Source: Bradyrhizobium valentinum
GTDB lineage: Bacteria > Pseudomonadota > Alphaproteobacteria > Rhizobiales > Xanthobacteraceae
Direction of reading: 5' to 3'
DNA: 54,303 nt
Assembly: GCF_001440405.1 (NCBI RefSeq)
Contig: NZ_LLXX01000025.1
Coordinates: forward strand, 96,496 to 150,798
This document shows positions 34,777-42,277 of this stretch, piece after piece. The notes under the pieces were generated by a model that did not search any database, had not been told where the DNA came from, and saw nothing but the letters and a program-made list of their open reading frames with translations. The first letter of the stretch is position 1. Each line of letters opens with the position of its first letter. Made by a program: the position numbers and the translations under genes.

Positions 34777-35582
34777 GGCAGCCGTGACCGCAGACGATCA
34801 GCGGCGATCGCGATCAACTGCAGTGCGTCATGGCTGCCGTCTGCTTCGCCCTTTTCAAAATCCCCGTCGACGCGCCCCATTTGATTTGTCACATGTGCAA
34901 AGCACAGGACGGGCTTTTGCCTGACTTGTGCGAACGCATAGAGCGCGGCTGCTTCCATTTCGACTGCCATCAGATTTCTTTTGACCATGGCATCGATCGC
35001 CGGCTGGGTCTCGCGGAACGGCGCGTCGGTTGTCCAGGTCGCGCCTGTGAGCACCGGCACGGGAAATTCACCGAATGCGCCTTCGACCGCCGCGATCAAT
35101 CCGGCATCCGCATCCGAATAGTCGGACGGCGCCATGTAGTGATAGCTGGTGCCTTCGTCGCGCAGCGCGCGTTCGATGATGATGAAATAAGGCGGCGGGC
35201 GCATCGGCACGATCTGCCCCGAGGACGTGACGCTGATCAGGAGCTTGCAGCCCGATGCGAACAATTCCTCGGCGATCAGCACCGCGTACGAGGCGCCGAC
35301 GGCGCAGCCGACAATTCCGAACTCAATCCCGTCGCGACTGAAGCTGTAGAGCTGCGTGTGATAGCAGGCCCATCCCGCTTCAAGCCGGGCCTCGCCGCGG
35401 GCGAGCAGGCTGCGCACGATGTCGCCGTCCGGATCGAGGATGCAGATGTTCGGGATGCCGGCGCCCGTAATCCGCTTTTGCCTGCGCGCTTCGCGCAGCA
35501 GATTTTCCGGCGTGAAGGCGGACGGCTGCGCATAGTGCTTTTGCGCGAGGATGGGCGGGACCCCGCCCTCATTGACTGCCAT
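34773..35582 (-). CDS. Nucleoside phosphorylase family protein
   Basis: A 269-residue PNP/UDP phosphorylase-like protein from ATG 35582. It has GEARLEAGWACYHTQLYSF, the nucleoside-phosphorylase core FGIVGCAVGASYAVLIAEELFASGCKLLISVTSSG, and the purine/uridine pocket region LMAVEMEAAALYAFAQVRQKPVLCFAHV with the EMEA motif. First gene of the coupled five-gene operon. By analogy, it would cleave or form an N-glycosidic bond, for example removing a base from a modified nucleoside made by the radical SAM enzyme. An earlier TTG at 35693 is possible but the family normally begins near PILAQKHYAQPSAFTPENLL. Confidence 0.82.
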   Translation of the reverse strand: MAVNEGGVPPILAQKHYAQPSAFTPENLLREARRQKRITGAGIPNICILDPDGDIVRSLLARGEARLEAGWACYHTQLYSFSRDGIEFGIVGCAVGASYAVLIAEELFASGCKLLISVTSSGQIVPMRPPPYFIIIERALRDEGTSYHYMAPSDYSDADAGLIAAVEGAFGEFPVPVLTGATWTTDAPFRETQPAIDAMVKRNLMAVEMEAAALYAFAQVRQKPVLCFAHVTNQMGRVDGDFEKGEADGSHDALQLIAIAADRLRSRLP

Positions 35583-35898
35583 CACCAGACAAGCCTCGTC
35601 ACCCGGTTGCCGGTCATTGGTAGCGTTCTCTCCGACAACGGGCAAGCTCTCCGCAACAGCGGGCAAGCGCCGCCAAGGTTTCAGCGACGTCAAAAAAAGA
35701 TTTCAGGTGGTGTAACAAGATGGCCTTGAAGAACGTAATAACCGCGGCCCGTACTCGCTGCCGGCATGGCAAGGGCTTGCCATGCCCTAAGCCAGTCGTG
35801 TTGATCCGATGGTGCGCGTGGCGTAGCATTGGTCGCAAAGGTAGCGGATGCGATATTTTCGAACTTTGGTACGCAACACCTAAGCGTCGAGGGTCGCC
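35583..35898. other. Divergent promoter region between phosphorylase and flavoprotein genes
   Basis: About 316 bases holding the promoters of two divergent units. The striking element is the 24-bp near-perfect palindrome at 35763-35786, listed separately. No coding sequence is supported. Confidence 0.5.
35763..35786. promoter_or_regulatory. 24-bp inverted repeat in a divergent promoter region
   Basis: GGCATGGCAAG (35763-35773) and CTTGCCATGCC (35776-35786) are perfect 11-bp arms with two bases between. It is placed roughly midway between the phosphorylase start (35582) and flavoprotein start (35899). Likely a dimer-binding operator controlling both directions. No regulator gene lies nearby, and a cruciform or repeat-element origin cannot be ruled out. 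Confidence 0.5.
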
Positions 35899-37044
35899 AT
35901 GAACCACGAGACCGCAGTTTCGAATGCCAAAGAAATCGCCGATCGCATTCTCGCACCGGCGGCCAGGCAAAACGACAAGGAAGCTCGATTTTCGTCCGAG
36001 GCAATCGCGGCGCTCGGTTCGGCCGGATTGCTGGGGGTGATGCTGCCCGCCGAGGTCGGCGGCTCGGCCCTGGGACCGCGGACGTTCGCTGCCGTCGTTG
36101 CGACGCTCGCAGAAGCGGACGCGTCCGCCGCGATGGTTTATTTGATGCACATGAGCGCTACCGCAACGATTGCGGAGGCCCGTCCGGGTGCCACGGTTGC
36201 GCAGACGCTAAAGGACATTTCAGCCGGAAAGCACCTAACTACCCTGGCATTCAGCGAAGCCGGATCGCGCAGCCACTTCTGGGCGCCCGTTTCGCGAGCG
36301 AAGCGCAACGCCGTCAACGTGCATCTCACGGCCAAGAAATCCTGGGTGACAAGCGCCGGTCACGCGCAAAGCTATGTAGTTTCGGCGCTCGCGCCTGAAG
36401 GCAAGAGCCCAACGGATTCGACCATTTATCTTGTCACCAGTGACACGCCCGGACTGTCGGTCGCCGGCCCGTGGGATGGTCTCGGGATGCGCGCTAACGC
36501 TTCCGCGCCGATGATCCTCGATGATTGCAAGATTGAAGCCGATCGCCAACTGACCGACGACGGCGCCGGGTTCAAGGCGATGCTGGAGGTCGTGCTTCCG
36601 CTATTCAACCTCGGAACATCGGCGGTCGCGCTTGGTCTTTGCCGGGCTGCGGTGTCGGGGACGGCAGCACATCTCAACGGCGCTCGCTTCGAGCATTTGG
36701 GGCAGACGCTCGGCGAGAGCCTGCCGACGCTCCGCGCACAGCTTGCAACGATGCAGATCGACACCGATGGGCTTGCAGCGCGCATCGACGATCTCGTTGA
36801 TCATCTTGAGCGCCCCCGAGATACCACTATGCTGCGCGTGCTGGAGAGCAAGGCGGCGGCGGGTGATGTTGCCATCGCCGTCACTTCGGCGGCGATGCGG
36901 GCGTGCGGAGGCGCTGCGTTTTCCAAGCATCTGGCCATCGAGCGATTGTTCCGTGATGCACATGCAGGCGCCGTCATGGCGCCGACGGGCGATGTGCTGC
37001 GCGAGTTCATCGGCAAAGCCGTTTTGGGAATACCGCTGTTCTGA
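35899..37044 (+). CDS. Acyl-CoA dehydrogenase-like flavoprotein without the usual catalytic Glu
   Basis: A 381-residue ACAD-fold protein with a normal N-terminal helical part (FSSEAIAALGSAGLLGVMLPAEVGG), middle beta domain (TLAFSEAGSRSHFW, SWVTSAGHAQSYVV) and C-terminal helical domain (AIAVTSAAMRACGGAAFSKHLAIERLFRDAHAG). Where medium-chain acyl-CoA dehydrogenases have the catalytic-base YEGT motif, this protein has VMAPT (residues 359-363), so the Glu is absent. Proteins of this kind can be monooxygenases (DszC-like), nitroalkane oxidases or other flavoenzymes. GAGGG precedes the ATG. The next gene starts 82 bases downstream. Confidence 0.85.
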   Translation: MNHETAVSNAKEIADRILAPAARQNDKEARFSSEAIAALGSAGLLGVMLPAEVGGSALGPRTFAAVVATLAEADASAAMVYLMHMSATATIAEARPGATVAQTLKDISAGKHLTTLAFSEAGSRSHFWAPVSRAKRNAVNVHLTAKKSWVTSAGHAQSYVVSALAPEGKSPTDSTIYLVTSDTPGLSVAGPWDGLGMRANASAPMILDDCKIEADRQLTDDGAGFKAMLEVVLPLFNLGTSAVALGLCRAAVSGTAAHLNGARFEHLGQTLGESLPTLRAQLATMQIDTDGLAARIDDLVDHLERPRDTTMLRVLESKAAAGDVAIAVTSAAMRACGGAAFSKHLAIERLFRDAHAGAVMAPTGDVLREFIGKAVLGIPLF

Positions 37045-37126
37045 GCGCGAGAACTCTGCGCGGCTTGGCGGCGCTTGGATGGCGACAGACGCATTTCAAT
37101 CTGGGCTTGAGAAGCGGAGTGCAATC

Positions 37127-37972
37127 ATGAGCCAGACGATCTGGGTAGGTGCCGTTGCATATGATGCGAAGGTGGTCGGTATCTGGGAGGGCATGCGGCG
37201 CTACTTCCATGAAGAAGCGCATCTGCCCGTCGAGGTGGTGCTGTTTCAGAGCTACGAGGCGCAGGTCGCGGCCCTCCTAGCTTCACCCAGTGAGCGACTG
37301 CCGCGCATCGACATCGGATGGAATACGAACCTCGCCTATGTCCAGGCCGATGCCTGGAGCGACCATCGCTGCCGACCGATCGCGATGCGCGATACGGATG
37401 TGGGCTGGATGACCAAGATCGTCGCGGTAACCGGGGGGCCGGTCGCTGCGCTTGCCGATCTTAAGAGCCGCACCCTCGCTCTCGGCAGCCGCGACAGCGG
37501 CCATGCGGCAATCCTCCCGGTTTATTTTCTGCACCGCGAGGGACTGGTTGAGGGGAAGGACTACCAAACGCTGCGCTTCAACACCGACCTTGGCAAGCAC
37601 GGTGACACGGGTACAAGCGAGTCCGAGGTCGTTCGCGCGGTTCTCGACGGCCGGGCCGATGCCGGCGCAATCGGCAGTCCATTCTGGAACGCGGTGCGTA
37701 CCGAGCGTCTGGTGCCGCAAGGTGCGCTGACCGAGATCTGGACCTCGCAGCCCTATAACCACTGCATGTTCACTGCTCGGTCCGATCTGGACCCCGCGTT
37801 GGAGCAGCAGTTTGCCAAAGCATTATTTGGGATGAGCTACGATAACCCGGCCCATCGTCCTGTGCTAGAAGCGGAAGGGTTGCGCCAATGGATAGCACCG
37901 CAGCTTGAACCGTATGCGCAGTTACGGGAAGCGTCGACGCTGCAGGGTTTCCTAACGCGGCCTTTGGCCTAG
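37127..37972 (+). CDS. PhnD-like binding-fold protein without a signal peptide
   Basis: A 281-residue type-2 periplasmic-binding-fold protein of the PhnD (phosphate/phosphonate) family. Motifs include IWVGAVAYDAKVVGIWEGMRRYF, VEVVLFQSYEAQVAALL, LKSRTLALGSRDSGHAAILPVYFL and VLDGRADAGAIGSPFW. From ATG 37127 there is no signal peptide, and the GAGTGCAATC context shows no better upstream start (the open frame upstream belongs to the flavoprotein gene's shadow). A cytoplasmic binding fold suggests an enzyme (compare the Thi5/NMT1 or MqnA/MqnD folds) or a sensor rather than a transport receptor. No ABC permease is nearby. Confidence 0.78.
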   Translation: MSQTIWVGAVAYDAKVVGIWEGMRRYFHEEAHLPVEVVLFQSYEAQVAALLASPSERLPRIDIGWNTNLAYVQADAWSDHRCRPIAMRDTDVGWMTKIVAVTGGPVAALADLKSRTLALGSRDSGHAAILPVYFLHREGLVEGKDYQTLRFNTDLGKHGDTGTSESEVVRAVLDGRADAGAIGSPFWNAVRTERLVPQGALTEIWTSQPYNHCMFTARSDLDPALEQQFAKALFGMSYDNPAHRPVLEAEGLRQWIAPQLEPYAQLREASTLQGFLTRPLA

Positions 37973-38019
37973 CAGCCGAGCCAAAGCCCCGATCCGGCGT
38001 TGAGTGCGCCGCGCCTTTG

Positions 38020-39054
38020 TCAGGCGCAATTGAAAATCATCGCCAACCTGCGCTGATGCTCGGATTCGCGATCGAAGGCGCGGCGCACGGCTGCGAACGA
38101 TTCGGCGAGCGGAAAGATTTCACGGCTGACCAGCAGGTCGTCATCCTCGGCTCCAACCGGGTGCCAAAACACGCCCTCCGCCGTAATCGTTATCTCGGGA
38201 ACCAGATCCGCCCTTGCCAAAGCGATGCCCTGCGTGGCGGAGCCTCGCAGCGCAATCCGCCTGATCACCCGGTTCTCCTCGCTAATATGATGAGCGTCAA
38301 GGAAGCTGCGGAACTCATCGGCCTCCGCGTCAGTCGACACTGTAGCCGCCAAACGCACCCGGAATCCTTCAGCGCGGGCCCTTTCGATTCCCTTCCAGGC
38401 GCGTGCCCATGTCCCCTTTCCACGATGGCTGTCGTGGCGCTCCGGCGTGGGACTATCGAGGCTAATCTGGAAGGTTACGCGCTCGCGCGGTAGCGAGCGC
38501 AGCGTTGCGAGCCGACTTCCGGCAAACAGCATGCCGTTAGTGAGAACTGTCGTCGGCGCCGCCGCAGCGCACGCGGCAAGGATCTCGCCAATATTCGGCA
38601 GCATGAATGGCTCGCCGCCGGTCACAAAGATTTCACCTACGCCGAGTTCCGCTGCCTCGGTAGCGATCTGTCGCACCCGCTCGATACCGAGAGCCCGCCG
38701 CGGAGCTTTGGGTGACGAGCGTACGCAACAATAGTCGCAGCTCAGGTTGCAGTCGAAGTTGGTATAAAGCCACAGACGAGAGCCGACAAGCCGATCTTCT
38801 CCGACATTCTCGGGAGCCTCTCCGTACCGGAGCACCCAACGGGTGCGACCTTTTTCGACTGCTGCGTCAACCAAACTGTTGCGGGTGAAGCGACACCATG
38901 CCTCGAGCTCCGGTCCAACACTCGGATCGCCGCTGATCACGGCCACCAGATCGCCTTTACGGCTTCGGCGGAGCGCAGCTATCAAATCCGGCAAGAGGCC
39001 CGAGGCAAACGTCTTGGCGCCGGCGTCGAGCTCAACGTTTGCGTTCGCTCTCAT
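38020..39054 (-). CDS. TusA-like domain fused to radical SAM
   Basis: A 344-residue protein from ATG 39054 (39066 and 39072 are also possible). Residues 1-80 resemble a TusA/SirA sulfurtransferase domain (GDLVAVISGDPSVGPELEAWCRFTRN). The position of the catalytic Cys in the N-terminal loop is occupied by FASG, so the sulfur-carrier Cys is lost. The radical SAM part follows: Cys102, Cys106 and Cys109 in DCNLSCDYCC, then FVTGGEPFML and TVLTNGMLF, and FQISLDSPTPERHD. No C-terminal auxiliary cluster is obvious. The gene abuts the right att-like repeat and converges with the PhnD-like gene. Confidence 0.82.
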   Translation of the reverse strand: MRANANVELDAGAKTFASGLLPDLIAALRRSRKGDLVAVISGDPSVGPELEAWCRFTRNSLVDAAVEKGRTRWVLRYGEAPENVGEDRLVGSRLWLYTNFDCNLSCDYCCVRSSPKAPRRALGIERVRQIATEAAELGVGEIFVTGGEPFMLPNIGEILAACAAAAPTTVLTNGMLFAGSRLATLRSLPRERVTFQISLDSPTPERHDSHRGKGTWARAWKGIERARAEGFRVRLAATVSTDAEADEFRSFLDAHHISEENRVIRRIALRGSATQGIALARADLVPEITITAEGVFWHPVGAEDDDLLVSREIFPLAESFAAVRRAFDRESEHQRRLAMIFNCA

Positions 39055-39090
39055 GAAGAAACCCATGGTCATGGAGATGTTTCGCGCGGA

Positions 39091-39241
39091 CCGCACCAGT
39101 TTCGCACCAGAAACGATCTGACCAAAACGCAATGAACAGGATCAATCTCCGCCGAAAATGCGGGAAAATCAACGATCGCGTGCGATATCCCGTCGCCCAT
39201 AACGGTCTGATTGCAGGTTCGAGTCCTGCCGGGCCCACCAG
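39091..39241 (+). repeat. Right att-like direct repeat with tRNA-Ile(CAU) 3' half
   Basis: The partner of 25804-25955, in the same orientation. It opens with the same CCGCACCAGTTTCGCACCAG and ends in the same tRNA 3' half (CATAA, CGGTC, T arm, CGGGCCCACCA). The anticodon loop here reads CCCATAA, lacking the universal U33, and no 5' half is present, so it is not a working tRNA. The last 24 bases (39218-39241) are identical to the left copy. Minus-strand ORFs with GRTRTCNQTVM-like peptides are artefacts of it. Confidence 0.75.
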
Positions 39242-39311
39242 CCTTCGCTCGCTGTCTCATCGCAAGTGAACTCCGCACCCCACGTAACGGCAACGACGGT
39301 GGTCGGTGCGT

Positions 39312-40463
39312 TCACAACTCAACCGGCATCCAGACCCCTCCGGCTGCGCTCGAGCGCAAGACGGCGTCCACCATCGCAACACCGGCAAAGCCATCCTCAA
39401 TCGTCGGAAAGGTCAGCCCTGGATCGGCAAGGGAAGCGGTACGACTGGCCACAATAGCTGCGGCCACTTCGGTATAGATCGTCGCGAATGCTTCCAGGTA
39501 TCCCTCGGGATGGCCGGGTGGAGTACGATTGACGCGCTGACCGGCGGCGTTCATGGACGTTGTGCCGCGGCGAATCAACCGTGGTGCTTCACCGAGCGGC
39601 GACCAGTTGAGAACGTTCGGCTCTTCCTGCCGCCAATCAAGACCACCCTTCTCGCCGAAGATCCGTAATCGCAGCCCGTTATCGTTTCCGGGTGCAACCT
39701 GGCTCGCCCACAATGCACCCCGCGCCCCGTTCCCGTAACGCAGCAGGATTTGCACGTTGTCATCGAGACGGCGGCCCGGCACGAAGATGGTCGTCTCGGC
39801 CAGAATCTGCTCAGGCATCATCCCGGTGACAAAGTGCGCGAGCTGATATGCATGGGTACCGATGTCGCCGACGCAGCCGCCGGCACCCGAGCGCGCCGGG
39901 TCAGTACGCCAGTCGGCCTGCTTCTGGCCGGTGGCCTCAAGCGGAGCGGCCAACCAATCCTGCGGGTATTCGACCTGCACGATCCTGATAGCGCCGAGTT
40001 CGCCGCCCTGAACCATGGAGCGTGCATGGCGCACAAGCGGATAACCGGAATAGTTATACGTGACGGCAAATATCAGTCGGCTCGTGCGCGCCTTGTCGCG
40101 CAAGCGGCGCGCCTCCTCAAGGGTTGTCGTCAACGGCTTGTCGCAGATGATGTGGACACCCGCATCCAGGAAGACGTCGGCGACGGGTGCATGCATATGG
40201 TTTGGAGTGACGATCGCAACCGCCTCGATCCCGTCGGTTCGCGCGGCCTCGGCCTGCGCCATGGTCCGAAAGTCGGGATAGGATCGATCGGACCCAAGGC
40301 CGATAGAAGCCGCCGATCGGATCGCTTTATCGGGCGAGGCCGAAAGCGCGCCAGCGACGAGTTCGTAACGATCGTCCAGGCGCGCAGCAATACGGTGAAC
40401 GGCGCCGATGAAGGCGCCTTCCCCGCCGCCTACCATTCCAAGTCGAATGCGTGGCTCAGCCAT
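39312..40463 (-). CDS. Gfo/Idh/MocA family oxidoreductase
   Basis: A 383-residue NAD(P)-dependent sugar or cyclitol dehydrogenase. The N-terminal Rossmann motif (RLGMVGGGEGAFIGAVHRIAARL) is followed by AVAIVTPNHMHAPVADVFLDAG and the family's CDKPLTTTLEEARRL (EKP-type motif with Asp). The C-terminal domain contains GGCVGDIGTHAYQLAHFVTG, where the catalytic Asp and His lie. It is 31 bases after the isomerase gene, in what looks like a marR-isomerase-dehydrogenase operon. Substrate is probably a sugar or inositol derivative; not determinable. Confidence 0.9.
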   Translation of the reverse strand: MAEPRIRLGMVGGGEGAFIGAVHRIAARLDDRYELVAGALSASPDKAIRSAASIGLGSDRSYPDFRTMAQAEAARTDGIEAVAIVTPNHMHAPVADVFLDAGVHIICDKPLTTTLEEARRLRDKARTSRLIFAVTYNYSGYPLVRHARSMVQGGELGAIRIVQVEYPQDWLAAPLEATGQKQADWRTDPARSGAGGCVGDIGTHAYQLAHFVTGMMPEQILAETTIFVPGRRLDDNVQILLRYGNGARGALWASQVAPGNDNGLRLRIFGEKGGLDWRQEEPNVLNWSPLGEAPRLIRRGTTSMNAAGQRVNRTPPGHPEGYLEAFATIYTEVAAAIVASRTASLADPGLTFPTIEDGFAGVAMVDAVLRSSAAGGVWMPVEL

Positions 40464-40494
40464 GTCGCGCGCTCCTGTCGATTTATTCCGGCGC

Positions 40495-41568
40495 TCAGAT
40501 GAGGCCCAACGTCCGTCGGATCTTCGTCTCGTCGCTGGTGCCGCCGGCGAAGTCGTCGAAGGCTCGCTCGGTGACGCGGATGATGTGGTCGCGGATAAAG
40601 GCGGCGCCTTCGCGCGCGCCGTCCTCCGCGTTCTTCAAACAACATTCCCACTCGAGCACCGCCCAGCGGTCGAATCCGATGGCAGCCAGCCGCGAGAAGA
40701 TCGCCTTGAAGTCAACCTGTCCGTCGCCGAGCGAGCGAAAGCGGCCGGCGCGATTGATCCAGGGCTGGAAGCCCGAATAGACGCCCTGCCGCCCGGTCGG
40801 ATTGAACTCCGCGTCCTTCACGTGGAAGGCGCGGATGCGCTCGGCGTAAATGTCGATGAAGGCCAGATAGTCCAATTGCTGCAGGACGAAATGGGACGGA
40901 TCGTAGTTGATCGCGCAACGCGGGTGATTGCCGGTGCGCTCGTAGAACATCTCGAAGGTAATGCCGTCGCATACGTCCTCGCCTGGATGGACCTCGTAGC
41001 AGAGGTCGACGCCCGCTTCCTCATAGGCATCGAGGATCGGACGCCAGCGACGCGCGAGTTCGTCGAACGCCGTCTCGATCAGGCCCGGCGGCCGCTGCGG
41101 CCAGGGATAAAGGAACGGCCAGGCCAGCGCGCCGGTGAAGCTCACGCTGCCGGTGAGGCCGAGGCGGCGCGACGCCTGCGCGGCCTTCATCAGTTGATCT
41201 ACCGCCCAGATCTGACGTTCGTTCGGCCTGCCCCTCACTGCCGGCGGTGCAAAAGCGTCGAAGGCTTCGTTGTAGGCCGGGTGAACTGCGACGAGTTGTC
41301 CCTGCAGGTGGGTGGACAATTCGGTGATCACCAGACCATGGCTCGCAGCCACGCCGGCAATTTCATCGCAATAGGTCTGAGACGCTGCGGCCTTGTCGAG
41401 ATCGATCATGCGTGGATCGGAGGTCGGGACCTGAACGCCCTTGTACCCTAGTCCTGCCGCCCAGCCGCAGATGGCATCGAAGCTGTCAAACGGCGGCGCA
41501 TCGCCGATGAACTGCGCCAGAAAAATTGCGGGCCCCTTCATGGTGGCCGGTCGAATGGTCGCTGACAT
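40495..41568 (-). CDS. Sugar phosphate isomerase/epimerase (xylose isomerase-like TIM barrel)
   Basis: A 357-residue AP_endonuc_2-family protein. Conserved metal-site residues appear in VDLCYEVHPGEDVCDG (Glu), RCAINYDPSHFVLQQLD (Asp-x-x-His), RAFHVKDAEF (His) and VLEWECC (Glu). GGAG is nine bases upstream of ATG 41568. Partner of the downstream Gfo/Idh oxidoreductase; such pairs work in inositol, keto-sugar or rare-sugar degradation. It starts 27 bases after the marR stop. Confidence 0.88.
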   Translation of the reverse strand: MSATIRPATMKGPAIFLAQFIGDAPPFDSFDAICGWAAGLGYKGVQVPTSDPRMIDLDKAAASQTYCDEIAGVAASHGLVITELSTHLQGQLVAVHPAYNEAFDAFAPPAVRGRPNERQIWAVDQLMKAAQASRRLGLTGSVSFTGALAWPFLYPWPQRPPGLIETAFDELARRWRPILDAYEEAGVDLCYEVHPGEDVCDGITFEMFYERTGNHPRCAINYDPSHFVLQQLDYLAFIDIYAERIRAFHVKDAEFNPTGRQGVYSGFQPWINRAGRFRSLGDGQVDFKAIFSRLAAIGFDRWAVLEWECCLKNAEDGAREGAAFIRDHIIRVTERAFDDFAGGTSDETKIRRTLGLI

Positions 41569-41595
41569 TACATTTTCTCCGGTTCAGGCTTGGTG

Positions 41596-42105
41596 CTAGC
41601 GATCGCGTTTGCTCTTGGTTGTGGGCAATGGGCAATTCGTACAGACCCTATCGTCGCACATACGGCAGATCGTGAAGCGATCCAGCTCGGAGGTGTCCTG
41701 CCTTTCCAGCAACTCACGTATCAACATTCCAAGTCGCTTCGTTTCAGCCGGCGACAGCACATCCAGAAGTGACGCAACGGCTGAAATCCGGGAAACCAGC
41801 AGATCGTTCCGGGTCGCAGCGCCCTTGACCGTCAGGTACAAGGCAACCTCCCGGCCGTCCTTTCCCGGCCGGCGTTCGACAAGCTGATCCGAAACCAGAC
41901 GGTCCACCAGCCGGACGGTTCCGGAATGCGACAGGCCAAGGATCCGCCGGAGCTTGTCGTTGGTCATGCCCTGGCCGTACCCAATGACGATGAGTGCTGC
42001 AGGTGTCTCGCCGCCACGGCCGACGACCTCGCGCGCTCCTTGCTCGATACGATCCATGACGGCGAGCGATAGCGCCCCCAGCAAATTCGCGATTCCGGTT
42101 TCCAT
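41596..42105 (-). CDS. MarR family regulator with C-terminal Cys4 motif
   Basis: A 169-residue MarR-type winged-helix protein: TNDKLRRILGLSHSGTVRLVDRLVSDQLVERRPGKDGREVALYLTVKG. After the domain comes an unusual tail, ICRMCDDRVCTNCP, giving CX2CX4CX2C, a likely Zn or Fe-S site that could make it a metal- or redox-sensing repressor. ATG 42105 is chosen because it starts the conserved helix; the open frame upstream runs through the operator region. The two TGTGCG-N3-CGCACA palindromes lie just upstream, so autoregulation and control of the divergent hydrolase are expected. Confidence 0.85.
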   Translation of the reverse strand: METGIANLLGALSLAVMDRIEQGAREVVGRGGETPAALIVIGYGQGMTNDKLRRILGLSHSGTVRLVDRLVSDQLVERRPGKDGREVALYLTVKGAATRNDLLVSRISAVASLLDVLSPAETKRLGMLIRELLERQDTSELDRFTICRMCDDRVCTNCPLPTTKSKRDR

Positions 42106-42118
42106 GTGATGAATAATA

Positions 42119-42133
42119 TGTGCGTAGCGCACA
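42119..42133. promoter_or_regulatory. MarR operator site 1
   Basis: TGTGCG-TAG-CGCACA is a perfect 6-bp inverted repeat with three central bases, 14 bases upstream of the marR start. The same core recurs 35 bp away at 42154-42168 with CTC in the middle. Confidence 0.65.
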
Positions 42134-42142
42134 AAAAACAAC

Positions 42143-42179
42143 TTGACCGAATATGTGCGCTCCGCACATATTCGGTCAA
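42143..42179. promoter_or_regulatory. MarR operator site 2, 37-bp perfect palindrome
   Basis: TTGACCGAATATGTGCG (42143-42159) and its exact reverse complement (42163-42179) flank CTC, giving 17-bp perfect arms. The core TGTGCG-N3-CGCACA repeats site 1. The TTGACC arm ends could act as -35 hexamers for both strands, so binding should block both divergent promoters. Confidence 0.68.
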
Positions 42180-42277
42180 ACGAGCGACGTGTCACGCCAG
42201 GGCAGCGCGAGGCCAACGGCGGTTCGCGACCATGCCTGTCATGCGCGACTGAACACGAAGAAACATGGAGAATAGCG

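Noticed and set aside
36632..37126. N-terminal extension of the PhnD-like protein to 446 residues
   Set aside because: The added part overlaps the flavoprotein gene in another frame and has shadow-like composition. ATG 37127 starts the conserved fold.
39165..39241. Functional tRNA gene at the right repeat
   Set aside because: No 5' half, and the anticodon loop reads CCCATAA, lacking the universal U33.
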